The notes beneath the pieces were generated by a model. The model searched no databases and was not told where the DNA came from. It saw nothing but the letters and a program-made list of their open reading frames with translations. 64,000 nt of DNA from Paenibacillus sinensis (GTDB taxonomy: Bacteria; Bacillota; Bacilli; Paenibacillales; Paenibacillaceae): contig NZ_JAHCMB010000190.1 of NCBI RefSeq assembly GCF_019904155.1, forward strand, positions 36,187 through 100,186, written 5' to 3'. A program made the position numbers and the translations under genes. Below, piece by piece: positions 1-7,311 of this stretch (within the stretch, counting starts at the first letter, position 1; each line of letters begins with the position of its first letter).

Positions 1-16
1 GATAGGAGAGATTATC

Positions 17-193
17 ATGAGAACTTTTGAAACGGACTTTGTTACGAAAAACCTGCTTCAGCTGTGCTACAATTGCGAAGATGCTTACCTGTGTGAGACT
101 GAAGAACAATGCATGGCTTGCTGGACAGAGAACGGTATGATCCCTCAGGAAGAAGACGAGACGAAACGTTTGCTGGATCTGGTACATGCATAA
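17..193 (+). CDS. Small Cys-rich hypothetical protein (58 aa)
   Basis: A 58-residue reading frame starts at ATG 17 just after a purine-rich AGGAGAG site and stops with TAA at 191-193. It holds four cysteines clustered in the middle (C-x2-C, C, and a final C-x2-C pair spread over residues 17-35), followed by an acidic tail. The pattern could bind a metal or form disulfides, but I do not recognise the family. It is followed within 25 bases by a clear terminator, which supports a real short transcript. The 5' end of its promoter lies outside the window. Confidence 0.7.
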   Translation: MRTFETDFVTKNLLQLCYNCEDAYLCETEEQCMACWTENGMIPQEEDETKRLLDLVHA

Positions 194-217
194 GATAGAA
201 AATGACTCATTGATCTG

Positions 218-257
218 AAGACCGACGATTTCCCACTGGGAGACGCCGGTCTTTTTT
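218..257 (+). terminator. Rho-independent terminator
   Basis: A 10-bp stem (AAGACCGACG with CGCCGGTCTT, one mismatch) is followed by a run of six T. It ends the transcript of the small Cys-rich gene. Confidence 0.85.
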
Positions 258-351
258 GTTGTCACTCGCCAAGTCTCTCCCGCTATAGCCTGGCATATAA
301 TGTAGGGAAGCCCGGCCTGGGCGATCACTTCGGGGCGAGGAGGAATCAGCT

Positions 352-753
352 GTGAATTTGGGTCCGGATTCATCGTGGATGTTTGATTTTGCCGGAACGG
401 TGTTGCCGATCTTTTTCGCCGTAATGGTGGCTATAGGAGTTCTGGCGGCTGGAAGGGAGCTGCTGGCCTGGAGTCGCAACAACCGGAAGCCCGTTCTTAC
501 CGTCCCTGCCCGGATTGTCGCCAAACGGAGCGAGATCAGACAGAAGCCGCAGGATGAAGGAAGCCCCGCTCGCACCACAACGCTCTATTACATCACATTC
601 GAGCTGGAGAATGGAGAACGGATGGAGCTTAGGGTAAAAGGGGGAGAATATGGTGTAAGTGCGGAACGGGACCGGGGGATATTGACCTATCAGGGAACTC
701 GTTATCTCGGGTTTACCCGGGAAACCCATTATTCAAGATTGGAAGGGCGCTGA
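352..753 (+). CDS. DUF2500 family membrane-anchored protein
   Basis: The gene starts at GTG 352, seven bases after GAGGAGGAA, and encodes 133 residues. One N-terminal membrane segment (about residues 12-35) is followed by a basic stretch and a beta-rich soluble domain with the pattern Y-Y-I-T-F-E-L-E-N-G and G-x-L-x-Y-Q-G-T-R-Y-L-G-F, which I recognise as DUF2500. The family has no established function. The gene stands alone between a terminator and the SDR gene. Confidence 0.8.
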   Translation: MNLGPDSSWMFDFAGTVLPIFFAVMVAIGVLAAGRELLAWSRNNRKPVLTVPARIVAKRSEIRQKPQDEGSPARTTTLYYITFELENGERMELRVKGGEYGVSAERDRGILTYQGTRYLGFTRETHYSRLEGR

Positions 754-838
754 CAAATCCTATCCTCTGTTTCCGTAATGCGGATTCAGGGGATATATTA
801 GTTTTGCAGACTATTATTCGGGACAGGAGTGATGAGCC

Positions 839-1597
839 ATGACTTTTAAAGATAAAACCGTAATCGTGACCGGAGCCGGACGGGGGATCGGACGGGGAGT
901 CGCCAAGGCATTCGCGGAGAAAGGAGCCCAGGTCATCATAGCCGAGGTGAATCGGGAGGAAGGCGAGAAGACCGCTGGCGAGATTGTTGAGCAAGGAGGA
1001 ATTGCGATGTTCGTCGCATGCGATGTCAGCCGGGAGGAAGATATTACCGCGATGGTGCAAAAGACGGTCTCTGTTTACGGAAATATCGATGTCCTGATCA
1101 ACAATGCCGGAATCGCCAATCCGCATGCAGCCAGTTTCTATGAGCTTGGGGTCGATGATTGGGACAGGGTGATGAACACAAATGCCCGCGGCTGTTTCCT
1201 GACATCCCGGGAAGTCGCCAAGGTGATGCGGGACAACCCGGACGGCGGGACGATCATCAACATCTCTTCCACTCGCGCCTTGATGTCGGAACCGGATACA
1301 GAGGCTTATGCGGCATCCAAAGGCGCCATTTCGTCGCTAACCCATGCGATGGCGGTAACGCTGGGCAGGGATGGTATAACGGTGAACTGCATCCTGCCGG
1401 GCTGGATTGAGACGGGCGACTACGGCTCACTGCGTGATGAAGATCATGACCAGCATCCGGCGGGGCGGGTAGGTGTTCCCGAGGATATCGCCAAGGCTTG
1501 TCTGTATCTGGCCGATCCGGATAACCGGTTCGTGACCGGAGCGCAGCTGGTCGTTGACGGCGGGATGACTCGCAAGATGATTTACGTGCCGGATTAA
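839..1597 (+). CDS. SDR family NAD(P)-dependent oxidoreductase
   Basis: A classical short-chain dehydrogenase of 252 residues. The nucleotide-binding motif TGAGRGIG spans residues 11-18, NNAG lies at 88-91, the catalytic serine is in NISS (141-144), and the Y157-x3-K161 pair is intact. The acidic residue after the second strand (AEVN, about 36) suggests NAD preference. Length is normal for the family. The C-terminal end reads VTGAQLVVDGGM, as in most cofactor-binding SDRs. The substrate cannot be told from the sequence; the glucose-1-dehydrogenase/FabG-like group is the closest by eye. It appears monocistronic. Confidence 0.9.
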   Translation: MTFKDKTVIVTGAGRGIGRGVAKAFAEKGAQVIIAEVNREEGEKTAGEIVEQGGIAMFVACDVSREEDITAMVQKTVSVYGNIDVLINNAGIANPHAASFYELGVDDWDRVMNTNARGCFLTSREVAKVMRDNPDGGTIINISSTRALMSEPDTEAYAASKGAISSLTHAMAVTLGRDGITVNCILPGWIETGDYGSLRDEDHDQHPAGRVGVPEDIAKACLYLADPDNRFVTGAQLVVDGGMTRKMIYVPD

Positions 1598-1680
1598 GAC
1601 CGATCAGTCGACTGAACTCATTAAATAAAACAGGTCAAACAGACATCTCTTAGGCATGAGCTGAAAAATCAAGGGTATTG

Positions 1681-1712
1681 TCATGCACCACTTGGGCTCC
1701 CGCACATACAAT
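1681..1712 (+). promoter_or_regulatory. Possible sigma-E-type promoter for cwlJ-gerQ
   Basis: CATACAAT at 1705-1712 matches the -10 element of mother-cell sigma-E promoters. TCATGCA at 1681-1687 is a poor -35 match and the spacing is somewhat long. The interest comes from context: cwlJ and gerQ are sporulation genes made in the mother cell in Bacillus subtilis. Treat as a weak prediction. Confidence 0.25.
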
Positions 1713-1833
1713 ACATCGTGCAGAAACGGCGGTGCCCTTACGAATTGAAGCGGATCAGGCGCAGCTGCCGAACTCCCGGGGAAGCCGTTTCTCAGAAAAA
1801 CCGCTCACGGAGGTACTTGAAGGAGGAACGCGC

Positions 1834-2256
1834 GTGGCCGTCATTAAAACAAATTCGGAGGACGAGAAAGTTCTGGCCCGGCTGATGCGGGCGGAGGCGG
1901 AGGAGGATGGGGACCCCGGCATGCTGATGGTCGGCAATGTTGGAGTTAACCGGATTCTCTCCAACTGCCTGGATTTCCGTAATATCCGCTCCATCGATGA
2001 CATGGTGTTCCAGAGTCCGGGAGGCTTTGAGGCGCCGACTAAAGGCTATTTCTATCAGAGAGCGAGAGAAAGGGATATCCGGCTGGCCCGGCGCGCGATC
2101 GGCGGAGAACGGACCCGGCCTGCCACCAATGCCCTTTGGTTCTTTCGTCCTGCGGGCGATTGCCCGGCTACCTGGTTTAACCAGGAGAACACGGGCCGCT
2201 ACAAGGCCCACTGCTTCTTTAGACCGACAGCAGAAGATTGTCCCAACGTATATTGA
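1834..2256 (+). CDS. cwlJ: Cell wall hydrolase CwlJ (spore cortex lytic)
   Basis: CwlJ degrades spore cortex peptidoglycan during germination and sits in the spore coat. I chose GTG 1834, six bases after AAGGAGGAA, giving 140 residues, close to the 142 of B. subtilis CwlJ; the open frame extends upstream without another good site. The SleB/CwlJ hydrolase fold is visible: an early catalytic Glu in LMRAEAEED, VGNVGVNRILS, and the C-terminal PxTNALWFFRP and WFNQENTGRYKAHCFF blocks. As in B. subtilis, the next gene is gerQ, whose product is needed to localise CwlJ. Confidence 0.93.
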   Translation: MAVIKTNSEDEKVLARLMRAEAEEDGDPGMLMVGNVGVNRILSNCLDFRNIRSIDDMVFQSPGGFEAPTKGYFYQRARERDIRLARRAIGGERTRPATNALWFFRPAGDCPATWFNQENTGRYKAHCFFRPTAEDCPNVY

Positions 2257-2285
2257 CAACCCAGCTTAAGGAGGAATTGAATTTC

Positions 2286-2717
2286 ATGTTGACACAGCCT
2301 TATCGTCCCGTGACTTACACGATCGGAAGCATGAGCAGCGGAACAGGAATGACCGCACCCAGCAACCCGTCCCAGGTTGCCAGCGGAGGTATGATTACCC
2401 CTGGAGGAACGGTGGTCAGCACCGCGCAGCCCGCCTTCGAGCAATCGTACATTGAGAACATTCTCCGGTTGAACCTGGGCAAGGTCGGAACGTTCTACAT
2501 GACCTACGAGAACAACAGCGAATGGAACGCCAAGATCTTCAAGGGCGTGCTGGAAGCTGCCGGACGCGACCATATTATCATCAGCGATCCGACAACCGGA
2601 CAGCGCACCATTCTGTTAATGGTTAATCTGGACTATGCTACCTTCGATCAGCCGCTGGTGTATCAATATCCCGGTGTAGTTGGCAATCCGCCGCCTACAT
2701 CCCGCGGTTACCGTTAA
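2286..2717 (+). CDS. gerQ: Spore coat protein GerQ
   Basis: GerQ (YwdL) is an inner spore coat protein required for CwlJ function and a transglutaminase cross-linking substrate in B. subtilis. The start at ATG 2286 follows TTAAGGAGG at a good distance and gives 143 residues. A low-complexity Ser/Gly/Thr/Pro-rich N-terminal half is followed by the conserved core with SYIENILRLNLGK, TFYMTYENNSEWN and the IISDPTTGQRTILLMVNLDY block. The gene lies 29 bases after cwlJ and is closed by a terminator, so the two form one operon. Confidence 0.95.
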   Translation: MLTQPYRPVTYTIGSMSSGTGMTAPSNPSQVASGGMITPGGTVVSTAQPAFEQSYIENILRLNLGKVGTFYMTYENNSEWNAKIFKGVLEAAGRDHIIISDPTTGQRTILLMVNLDYATFDQPLVYQYPGVVGNPPPTSRGYR

Positions 2718-2744
2718 TTAGGAGCGTGAAGCACAACATATCGC

Positions 2745-2784
2745 AACGGCGCTTTCCTTATTAAGGAGGGTGCCGTTATTTTTT
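2745..2784 (+). terminator. Rho-independent terminator of cwlJ-gerQ
   Basis: AACGGCGC pairs with GTGCCGTT around an AT-rich loop and is followed by ATTTTTT. Confidence 0.85.
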
Positions 2785-2876
2785 ACACATAGGATGAAGC
2801 ATTGCCGCACTTCGGATTATTCGGTACAATTAACCAAATCACGTAGGTTATTCCATAATAAAAGGGAGGTTTCACT

Positions 2877-3893
2877 ATGATTCGTTACCCGCATATGAAA
2901 GAAGGAATTACTATTGGAGTGACGGCTCCTTCCTATGGTGTGAAAGAAGAAAATCACGATTTGCTTAAGCAAGCGGACAATCGGTTGATCCAACAAGGAT
3001 ATCAGATACAGTATGGAGAGACCGTCTGGACCCAGGATAAGGCCAAATCGTCTCCTGCACGCCTTCGCGCTTCTGAATTGAACAAGATGATGACGGACGA
3101 GCATGTGGATATGATATTTCCGCCTTGGGGTGGTGAACTGCTGATTGAGATATTGGAATTTCTGGATTTTAACCGATTCAAGGAAAAATGGATACTTGGT
3201 TATTCGGATATCAGTCTCCTGCTGTTAGCGGTAACTTTACGAACTGGCATTGCCACAGCACATGGTACAAATTTGATTGATCTTAGAGGTGAATTCTCGG
3301 ACCCGACTACAGCCAGGTGGAAGGACGTGTTGTCCACGCGTATGGGAGAATCCGTCCTGCAGCATTCCTCGGAGAAGTACCAGCGGGAGTGGAAGCGTGA
3401 TGAGCCGTCGCCCTGCATTTTTGACTTAACGGAACCTGCCTCATGGAAAATTGTTTCGGAAGACAAGGCGAATATTCAAGGCCGCTTGCTAGGAGGATGC
3501 ATCGATGTGATCAGACATCTGATCGGTACACCTTACGGAAATGTCGGTGAATTCCAGAAGAATTACATACACGGTGAGCCAATTGTCTGGTTTTTGGAGA
3601 ACTGCGAGCTAAATACCGCCGATTTGCGCCGGTCGCTCGTTCACATGAAGCTGGCGGGCTGGTTCGATCATTGCTCGGGTATTCTGTTCGGGCGCAGCTC
3701 CGCCAATCAATCTGTCGATGATTACACAGCCGAAGATGTCTATGCGGAATTGGCTCAGGAATTGAACCTGCCTGTTATATATGATATAGACTGTGGCCAT
3801 GTTCCCCCACAAATGACTTTAATTAACGGAGCGCGGGCGGTAATTGAAGCATCGGAAGGCCAAGGGACCGTATTGCAGGTTTTTTCACCGTAA
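2877..3893 (+). CDS. S66 family serine peptidase (LD-carboxypeptidase / MccF-like)
   Basis: A 338-residue S66 peptidase. Family members cut LD-bonds in murein peptides or, as MccF does, inactivate peptide-nucleotide antibiotics of the microcin C type. The nucleophile is Ser110 in GYSD (residues 108-111), the acid Glu241 in WFLEN, and the histidine His308 in DIDCGHVPPQ, so the triad is complete. The N-terminal GITIGVTAPSYG block is typical. The sequence looks more like the MccF branch than housekeeping LdcA, because of the PPWGGELLIEILEFLDF segment and the single-gene context, but this is a judgement by eye. ATG 2877 follows AAAGGGAGG. Confidence 0.88.
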   Translation: MIRYPHMKEGITIGVTAPSYGVKEENHDLLKQADNRLIQQGYQIQYGETVWTQDKAKSSPARLRASELNKMMTDEHVDMIFPPWGGELLIEILEFLDFNRFKEKWILGYSDISLLLLAVTLRTGIATAHGTNLIDLRGEFSDPTTARWKDVLSTRMGESVLQHSSEKYQREWKRDEPSPCIFDLTEPASWKIVSEDKANIQGRLLGGCIDVIRHLIGTPYGNVGEFQKNYIHGEPIVWFLENCELNTADLRRSLVHMKLAGWFDHCSGILFGRSSANQSVDDYTAEDVYAELAQELNLPVIYDIDCGHVPPQMTLINGARAVIEASEGQGTVLQVFSP

Positions 3894-4107
3894 TCCGCAG
3901 TTTGTACTCATTTACGCTCCTGAAGGCTGCAATGACAAGCCGTATCCAATTTTCGGAGGGGACGCGCATGCTTGCGGTCTACAGGTATAAATTTATATAA
4001 TAATGAATAATTCATTACACTCGGAACTGGCAAGGAGCTGAATGCATTGGGAAATATGTAGCGAAAGGAACGATTGCACTGTCGGTAGTCACAATTTTGA
4101 ACAAACG

Positions 4108-4163
4108 AAGGAGGTGGGCCTACCCGCCTGCCTGAATATGTGGACGGGTAGGAAGAGAATTTG
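4108..4163 (+). promoter_or_regulatory. Translation-start region with a hairpin between Shine-Dalgarno and TTG start
   Basis: A near-perfect AAGGAGGTG lies at 4108-4116, 44 bases from the TTG start at 4161. Between them CCTACCCG (4119-4126) pairs perfectly with CGGGTAGG (4145-4152). Folding this 8-bp stem would bring the Shine-Dalgarno to an effective distance of about 10 bases. A mini frame ATG 4138 (8 codons) also ends in TGA overlapping the TTG start. The rest of the 3894-4107 stretch shows nothing I recognise. Confidence 0.5.
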
Positions 4164-5477
4164 AGCGACCCTTTACCCGGTTTATTGAGAGTAAGTCTGA
4201 TTTTTCTGTTGGTGCTGTTAAACGGATTCTTTGTTTCTGTCGAATACGCAATGGTGAAGGCGCGGGGAGGACGCATAGAGACCCTGGCTGAAGAAGGCAG
4301 CAAAAGAGCGTTGTCCGCCCGGTATATCATCCGGAACCTGGACGCTTATCTGTCAGCCTGCCAGGTCGGCATTACGCTGTCCTCGCTGGCGCTTGGATGG
4401 CTGGGAGAGCCTGTAATCGCTACCCTGCTGACTCCAGCCCTTACAGGGCTCGGCTTTGGGGAGACGGCGGTGCATGTATGCTCTGTTATCCTGGCGTTCC
4501 TGCTGATTGCCATTCTGCATATCGTACTCGGCGAGATCGCGCCCAAGACCATTGCCGTGAACAAGGCGGAGAACGTTCTGCTGTTGACGGCAGGACTTAT
4601 GACAGCCTTTTGCCGGCTGATGTATCCGCTGATCTGGATCGTGAACGGCTTGGCCCACGGGCTGCTTAAGCTGTTTCGACTGACGCCCGTCTCCGAGACG
4701 GGAACTGCGCATACGGAAGAGGAAATCCGGATTATCATGCAAGAGAGCAACAAGAGCGGACTGATCGATAACACCGAAATGGCTCTGGTGGACAATATCT
4801 TCGGATTTGCAGACACCACGGCCAGGGAGATTATGATTCCGCGGACAGAAATGATCTGCCTGAGCAGTCATCTGTCCGTTCAGGAGAATCTCACTGTCGC
4901 CTTTGAAGGTATGCGGACGAGGTATCCGGTATTCGACGGCGACAAGGACCATATTGTCGGATTTATTCATATGAAGGATTTGATCCGCGAGAATACGATG
5001 AATCTGCAGGAGCTGATCCGGCCGGTGCTGACCGTGCCCGATTCCATTCAGATCAGCGCCCTGCTGAAGACGATGCAGAAGGCCAAGACCCAGATCGCCA
5101 TTCTGATTGATGAATACGGCGGTACTTCGGGACTCGTTACGCTGGAAGACATCATGGAGGAAATCGTCGGCGAGATTCAGGACGAATTCGACCAGGAGCG
5201 TCCGGAAGTGGAGAAGCTGGGAGAAGAAGAGTATTCCCTTGACGGCCTGCTGTTGATCGAAGAGGTGAACAACCGGTTCGATTTGCAGCTGGAGACGGAG
5301 GATTACGATACAATCGGAGGCTGGCTGTATGCCAGACTTGAAGTGAATCCGCCGCAGAAGGGGCAGTCCTTCCAGTACGACGACCACTTGTTCGTGGTCG
5401 AGGAGACGGACAACAAGCGGGTTGCCCGTATCAGGCTGCTGAAGGCGGAGCCTCTGGTCGAAGAGGCGGGAGCCTGA
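4161..5477 (+). CDS. CNNM/CorC-family (hemolysin C-like) membrane protein
   Basis: A 438-residue protein with the DUF21 transmembrane domain (about residues 1-190, four helices, signature LNGFFVSVEYAMVKARGGRIE and LGEIAPKTIA), a CBS pair (about 205-335, ending in DEYGGTSGLVTLEDIMEEIVGEIQDE) and a C-terminal CorC_HlyC domain (about 350-430). The family includes MpfA of Staphylococcus and YhdP/YrkA-type proteins and is linked to magnesium or cobalt efflux, not haemolysis. A paralogue of the same length lies at 36904-38229. The TTG start has a weak local site and an unusual structured leader. A terminator follows 35 bases after the stop. Confidence 0.92.
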   Translation: MSDPLPGLLRVSLIFLLVLLNGFFVSVEYAMVKARGGRIETLAEEGSKRALSARYIIRNLDAYLSACQVGITLSSLALGWLGEPVIATLLTPALTGLGFGETAVHVCSVILAFLLIAILHIVLGEIAPKTIAVNKAENVLLLTAGLMTAFCRLMYPLIWIVNGLAHGLLKLFRLTPVSETGTAHTEEEIRIIMQESNKSGLIDNTEMALVDNIFGFADTTAREIMIPRTEMICLSSHLSVQENLTVAFEGMRTRYPVFDGDKDHIVGFIHMKDLIRENTMNLQELIRPVLTVPDSIQISALLKTMQKAKTQIAILIDEYGGTSGLVTLEDIMEEIVGEIQDEFDQERPEVEKLGEEEYSLDGLLLIEEVNNRFDLQLETEDYDTIGGWLYARLEVNPPQKGQSFQYDDHLFVVEETDNKRVARIRLLKAEPLVEEAGA

Positions 5478-5512
5478 AAAGGGTCTGGAAGCCGGAGCAG
5501 GCGTAAGCAAGG

Positions 5513-5553
5513 AGAGCGTGACGACCTTTAAATAAGGCGTGCGCTCTTTTTTT
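5513..5553 (+). terminator. Rho-independent terminator
   Basis: AGAGCG pairs with CGCTCT around a loop with extra pairing, followed by seven T. It ends the CNNM gene. Confidence 0.8.
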
Positions 5554-5680
5554 GCCGAGAAGAATTACCTGCTGCTTCCATTTGCCAAAGATATAAGCTA
5601 AACTATATACTTTTTACTATTACCAATAGACATCATCTATTGAACTTTAGGTCCGGATGGACAGAAAGGAAAGGCTTACA

Positions 5681-6439
5681 TTGAGCAAATCCAATAGAAG
5701 AAGCAGCGGCTCTGCCGCTTCCGTGAGTAATCAGGAGAGGCGGCGCCAGGAGCAGGAGCGGCAAAAAAAGAAGACGCGAATATTACTGATCGCCTCCGTG
5801 GTTCTGGTCATCGCGATATTTGCCGGTCTTTTTGCTCTGGCCTCCCAAAATTCAGGCAGCAAGAGTACCGCATCCCTTTCGGCTGAGTTCGACTATTCGA
5901 CGCTTCCAAGACTTGGACAAGCCGACGCACCGGTCAAGCTTGTGGAATTCGGCGATTTTCAATGTCCCTCCTGCGCCCAGTTCTCAAATAGCATCAAGCC
6001 TGAACTTATGGATAAGTACATCAATACGGGGCAGGCGGCGCTGTACTTTGTGAATATGTCTTTTATCGGCCCGGACTCCGAGACGGCATCGCTCGCCGCC
6101 CTTTCGGTCTATCATCAGAACAGCGATGTCTTCTGGAAATTCTATGACGCAATGTATAGCAATCAGGGAGCGGAGAATTCAGGATGGGCGACCGAGGACA
6201 AGCTGGTGGAGCTGGCCAAGAAGGAGCAGCTTGATATCGATTACGACCTTCTCCGCACCGATATCCAGAATCGCACCTATGCAGACGAGCTGTCACGGGA
6301 TAACAAGACTGCTTCAGACAATGGTGTAACTAGCACGCCAACGCTGTTCGTCAACGGGACTGCGGCCCAAAATGCATTTGATATGAACGAGGTGGGAGCC
6401 GCAATCGAGTCGGCAGCGAAGGCGGCGGAGTCGAAATGA
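5681..6439 (+). CDS. bdbD: Membrane-anchored DsbA-family thiol oxidase BdbD
   Basis: BdbD forms disulfides in exported proteins. I prefer the TTG start at 5681, eight bases after AAAGGAAAGG; ATG 5657 in the same frame has no site. The 252-residue product has a very basic N-terminal arm rich in Arg/Lys/Gln, one membrane anchor (about 34-55), then a thioredoxin fold with the CPSC active site at about 95-98 in FGDFQCPSC and the cis-Pro loop in VTSTPTLFVNG. Its stop overlaps the start of bdbC by four bases (ATGA), so the redox pair is translationally coupled. Confidence 0.92.
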   Translation: MSKSNRRSSGSAASVSNQERRRQEQERQKKKTRILLIASVVLVIAIFAGLFALASQNSGSKSTASLSAEFDYSTLPRLGQADAPVKLVEFGDFQCPSCAQFSNSIKPELMDKYINTGQAALYFVNMSFIGPDSETASLAALSVYHQNSDVFWKFYDAMYSNQGAENSGWATEDKLVELAKKEQLDIDYDLLRTDIQNRTYADELSRDNKTASDNGVTSTPTLFVNGTAAQNAFDMNEVGAAIESAAKAAESK

Positions 6440-6873
6440 AGGACTTCGTAAGACGCCACTGTCTCTACCTTGCCTGGTTTGTATCACTGGTCGCGGTAGC
6501 AGGCAGTCTCTACTTGAGCGAGGTACTTAAATACGAACCCTGCAAGCTGTGCTGGTTCCAGCGGATTTTCATGTATCCCCAGTTCGTGCTGCTCGGCATT
6601 GCGACCTATCGGAACGACAGGAAGATCATTCCCTACATTTTGCCTTTGTGCGTAATCGGAGGGAGCATTTCGACCTATCATTACGCAGAGCAGAAAATAC
6701 CTGCCCTTGGACGTATCGCTTCTTGCAGCATCGGCGTTCCATGCACCAAGGATTATCTCAATTGGTTCGGTTTTGTGACGGTTCCGCTTCTGGCGCTCAC
6801 GGCATTTGTGCTGATCGGACTGCTGCTGTGGAACGGCAGAGAACGGGCAGCGGAGAAAGACAGCATTGATTGA
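6436..6873 (+). CDS. bdbC: Disulfide oxidoreductase BdbC (DsbB family)
   Basis: A 145-residue four-helix membrane protein that reoxidises BdbD and passes electrons to quinone. Both DsbB cysteine pairs are present: C36-x2-C39 (CKLC, followed by WFQR) and C97-x5-C103. The motif YEPCKLCWFQRIFMYP is typical of the BdbC/DsbB family. Length fits B. subtilis BdbC. It is coupled to bdbD by a four-base overlap. No obvious terminator follows; the next element is the promoter and riboswitch of kimA. Confidence 0.93.
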   Translation: MKDFVRRHCLYLAWFVSLVAVAGSLYLSEVLKYEPCKLCWFQRIFMYPQFVLLGIATYRNDRKIIPYILPLCVIGGSISTYHYAEQKIPALGRIASCSIGVPCTKDYLNWFGFVTVPLLALTAFVLIGLLLWNGRERAAEKDSID

Positions 6874-6986
6874 TGAAAAAACAAGAGCTAAAGGGATAAA
6901 ACAAGAGAATGAAAGAGTAGAAGTTTTCTTACTGGAAATTTGCGCTTTTTAGTCGTTTTTTCAATTTATTTTCATCATATTCACTG

Positions 6987-7015
6987 TTTACTGCTCCGGG
7001 TTTATCGACTAATAT
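6987..7015 (+). promoter_or_regulatory. Promoter of the c-di-AMP riboswitch-kimA unit
   Basis: TTTACT (6987-6992) and TAATAT (7010-7015) are separated by exactly 17 bases and lie just upstream of the aptamer, as expected for a vegetative promoter driving the leader. Confidence 0.55.
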
Positions 7016-7035
7016 TAGACCTTGTGAGTAGTTGA

Positions 7036-7172
7036 ATATGCGCTGAATTTTCCCAGAAGGAAAAACGGGGGAACCAACATGACCGCCTGCCGGTCAAGGG
7101 GTGAATCGGTACCGAAGTCTTCGGTCCGTAGGGCTGCCACAGTCCGAATCCGCCAGCTAACCTCGTAAGCCA
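7036..7172 (+). promoter_or_regulatory. c-di-AMP riboswitch (ydaO/yuaA class)
   Basis: The conserved blocks of the ydaO aptamer appear in order: GCGCTGAATTTT, CGGGGGAACC (7066-7075), GGGGTGAATCGGTACCGAAG, CCGTAGGG, GTCCGAATCCG and the hallmark CAGCTAACCTCGTAAGC ending at 7170. Two c-di-AMP molecules bind this fold and favour termination, so potassium uptake is shut off when the dinucleotide is high. A terminator (7195-7229) and a KimA-type importer follow directly, as in B. subtilis. The outer edges are approximate. Confidence 0.95.
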
Positions 7173-7194
7173 CAGTGGATAATGATCATGTCTT

Positions 7195-7229
7195 AAGCAT
7201 GCGGTCATTACCGTATGCTTATTTTTTTG
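7195..7229 (+). terminator. Riboswitch-controlled intrinsic terminator
   Basis: AAGCATGCGG pairs with CCGTATGCTT (one G-T pair), then ATTTTTTT. It lies 25 bases after the aptamer and before kimA, so it is the expression platform. Confidence 0.9.
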
Positions 7230-7311
7230 CCTTCATTTATGAAAATAAACCACTGAAAACGGCGCACGGTATTACCGTTTCAACTCACCAAAGAGAGGAA
7301 CTGGATCCAAC

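Noticed and set aside
3894..4107. A possible riboswitch upstream of the first CNNM gene
   Set aside because: I compared it by eye with the Mg2+ (M-box) and Mn2+ (yybP-ykoY) classes and found none of their conserved blocks; only the start-proximal hairpin stands out.
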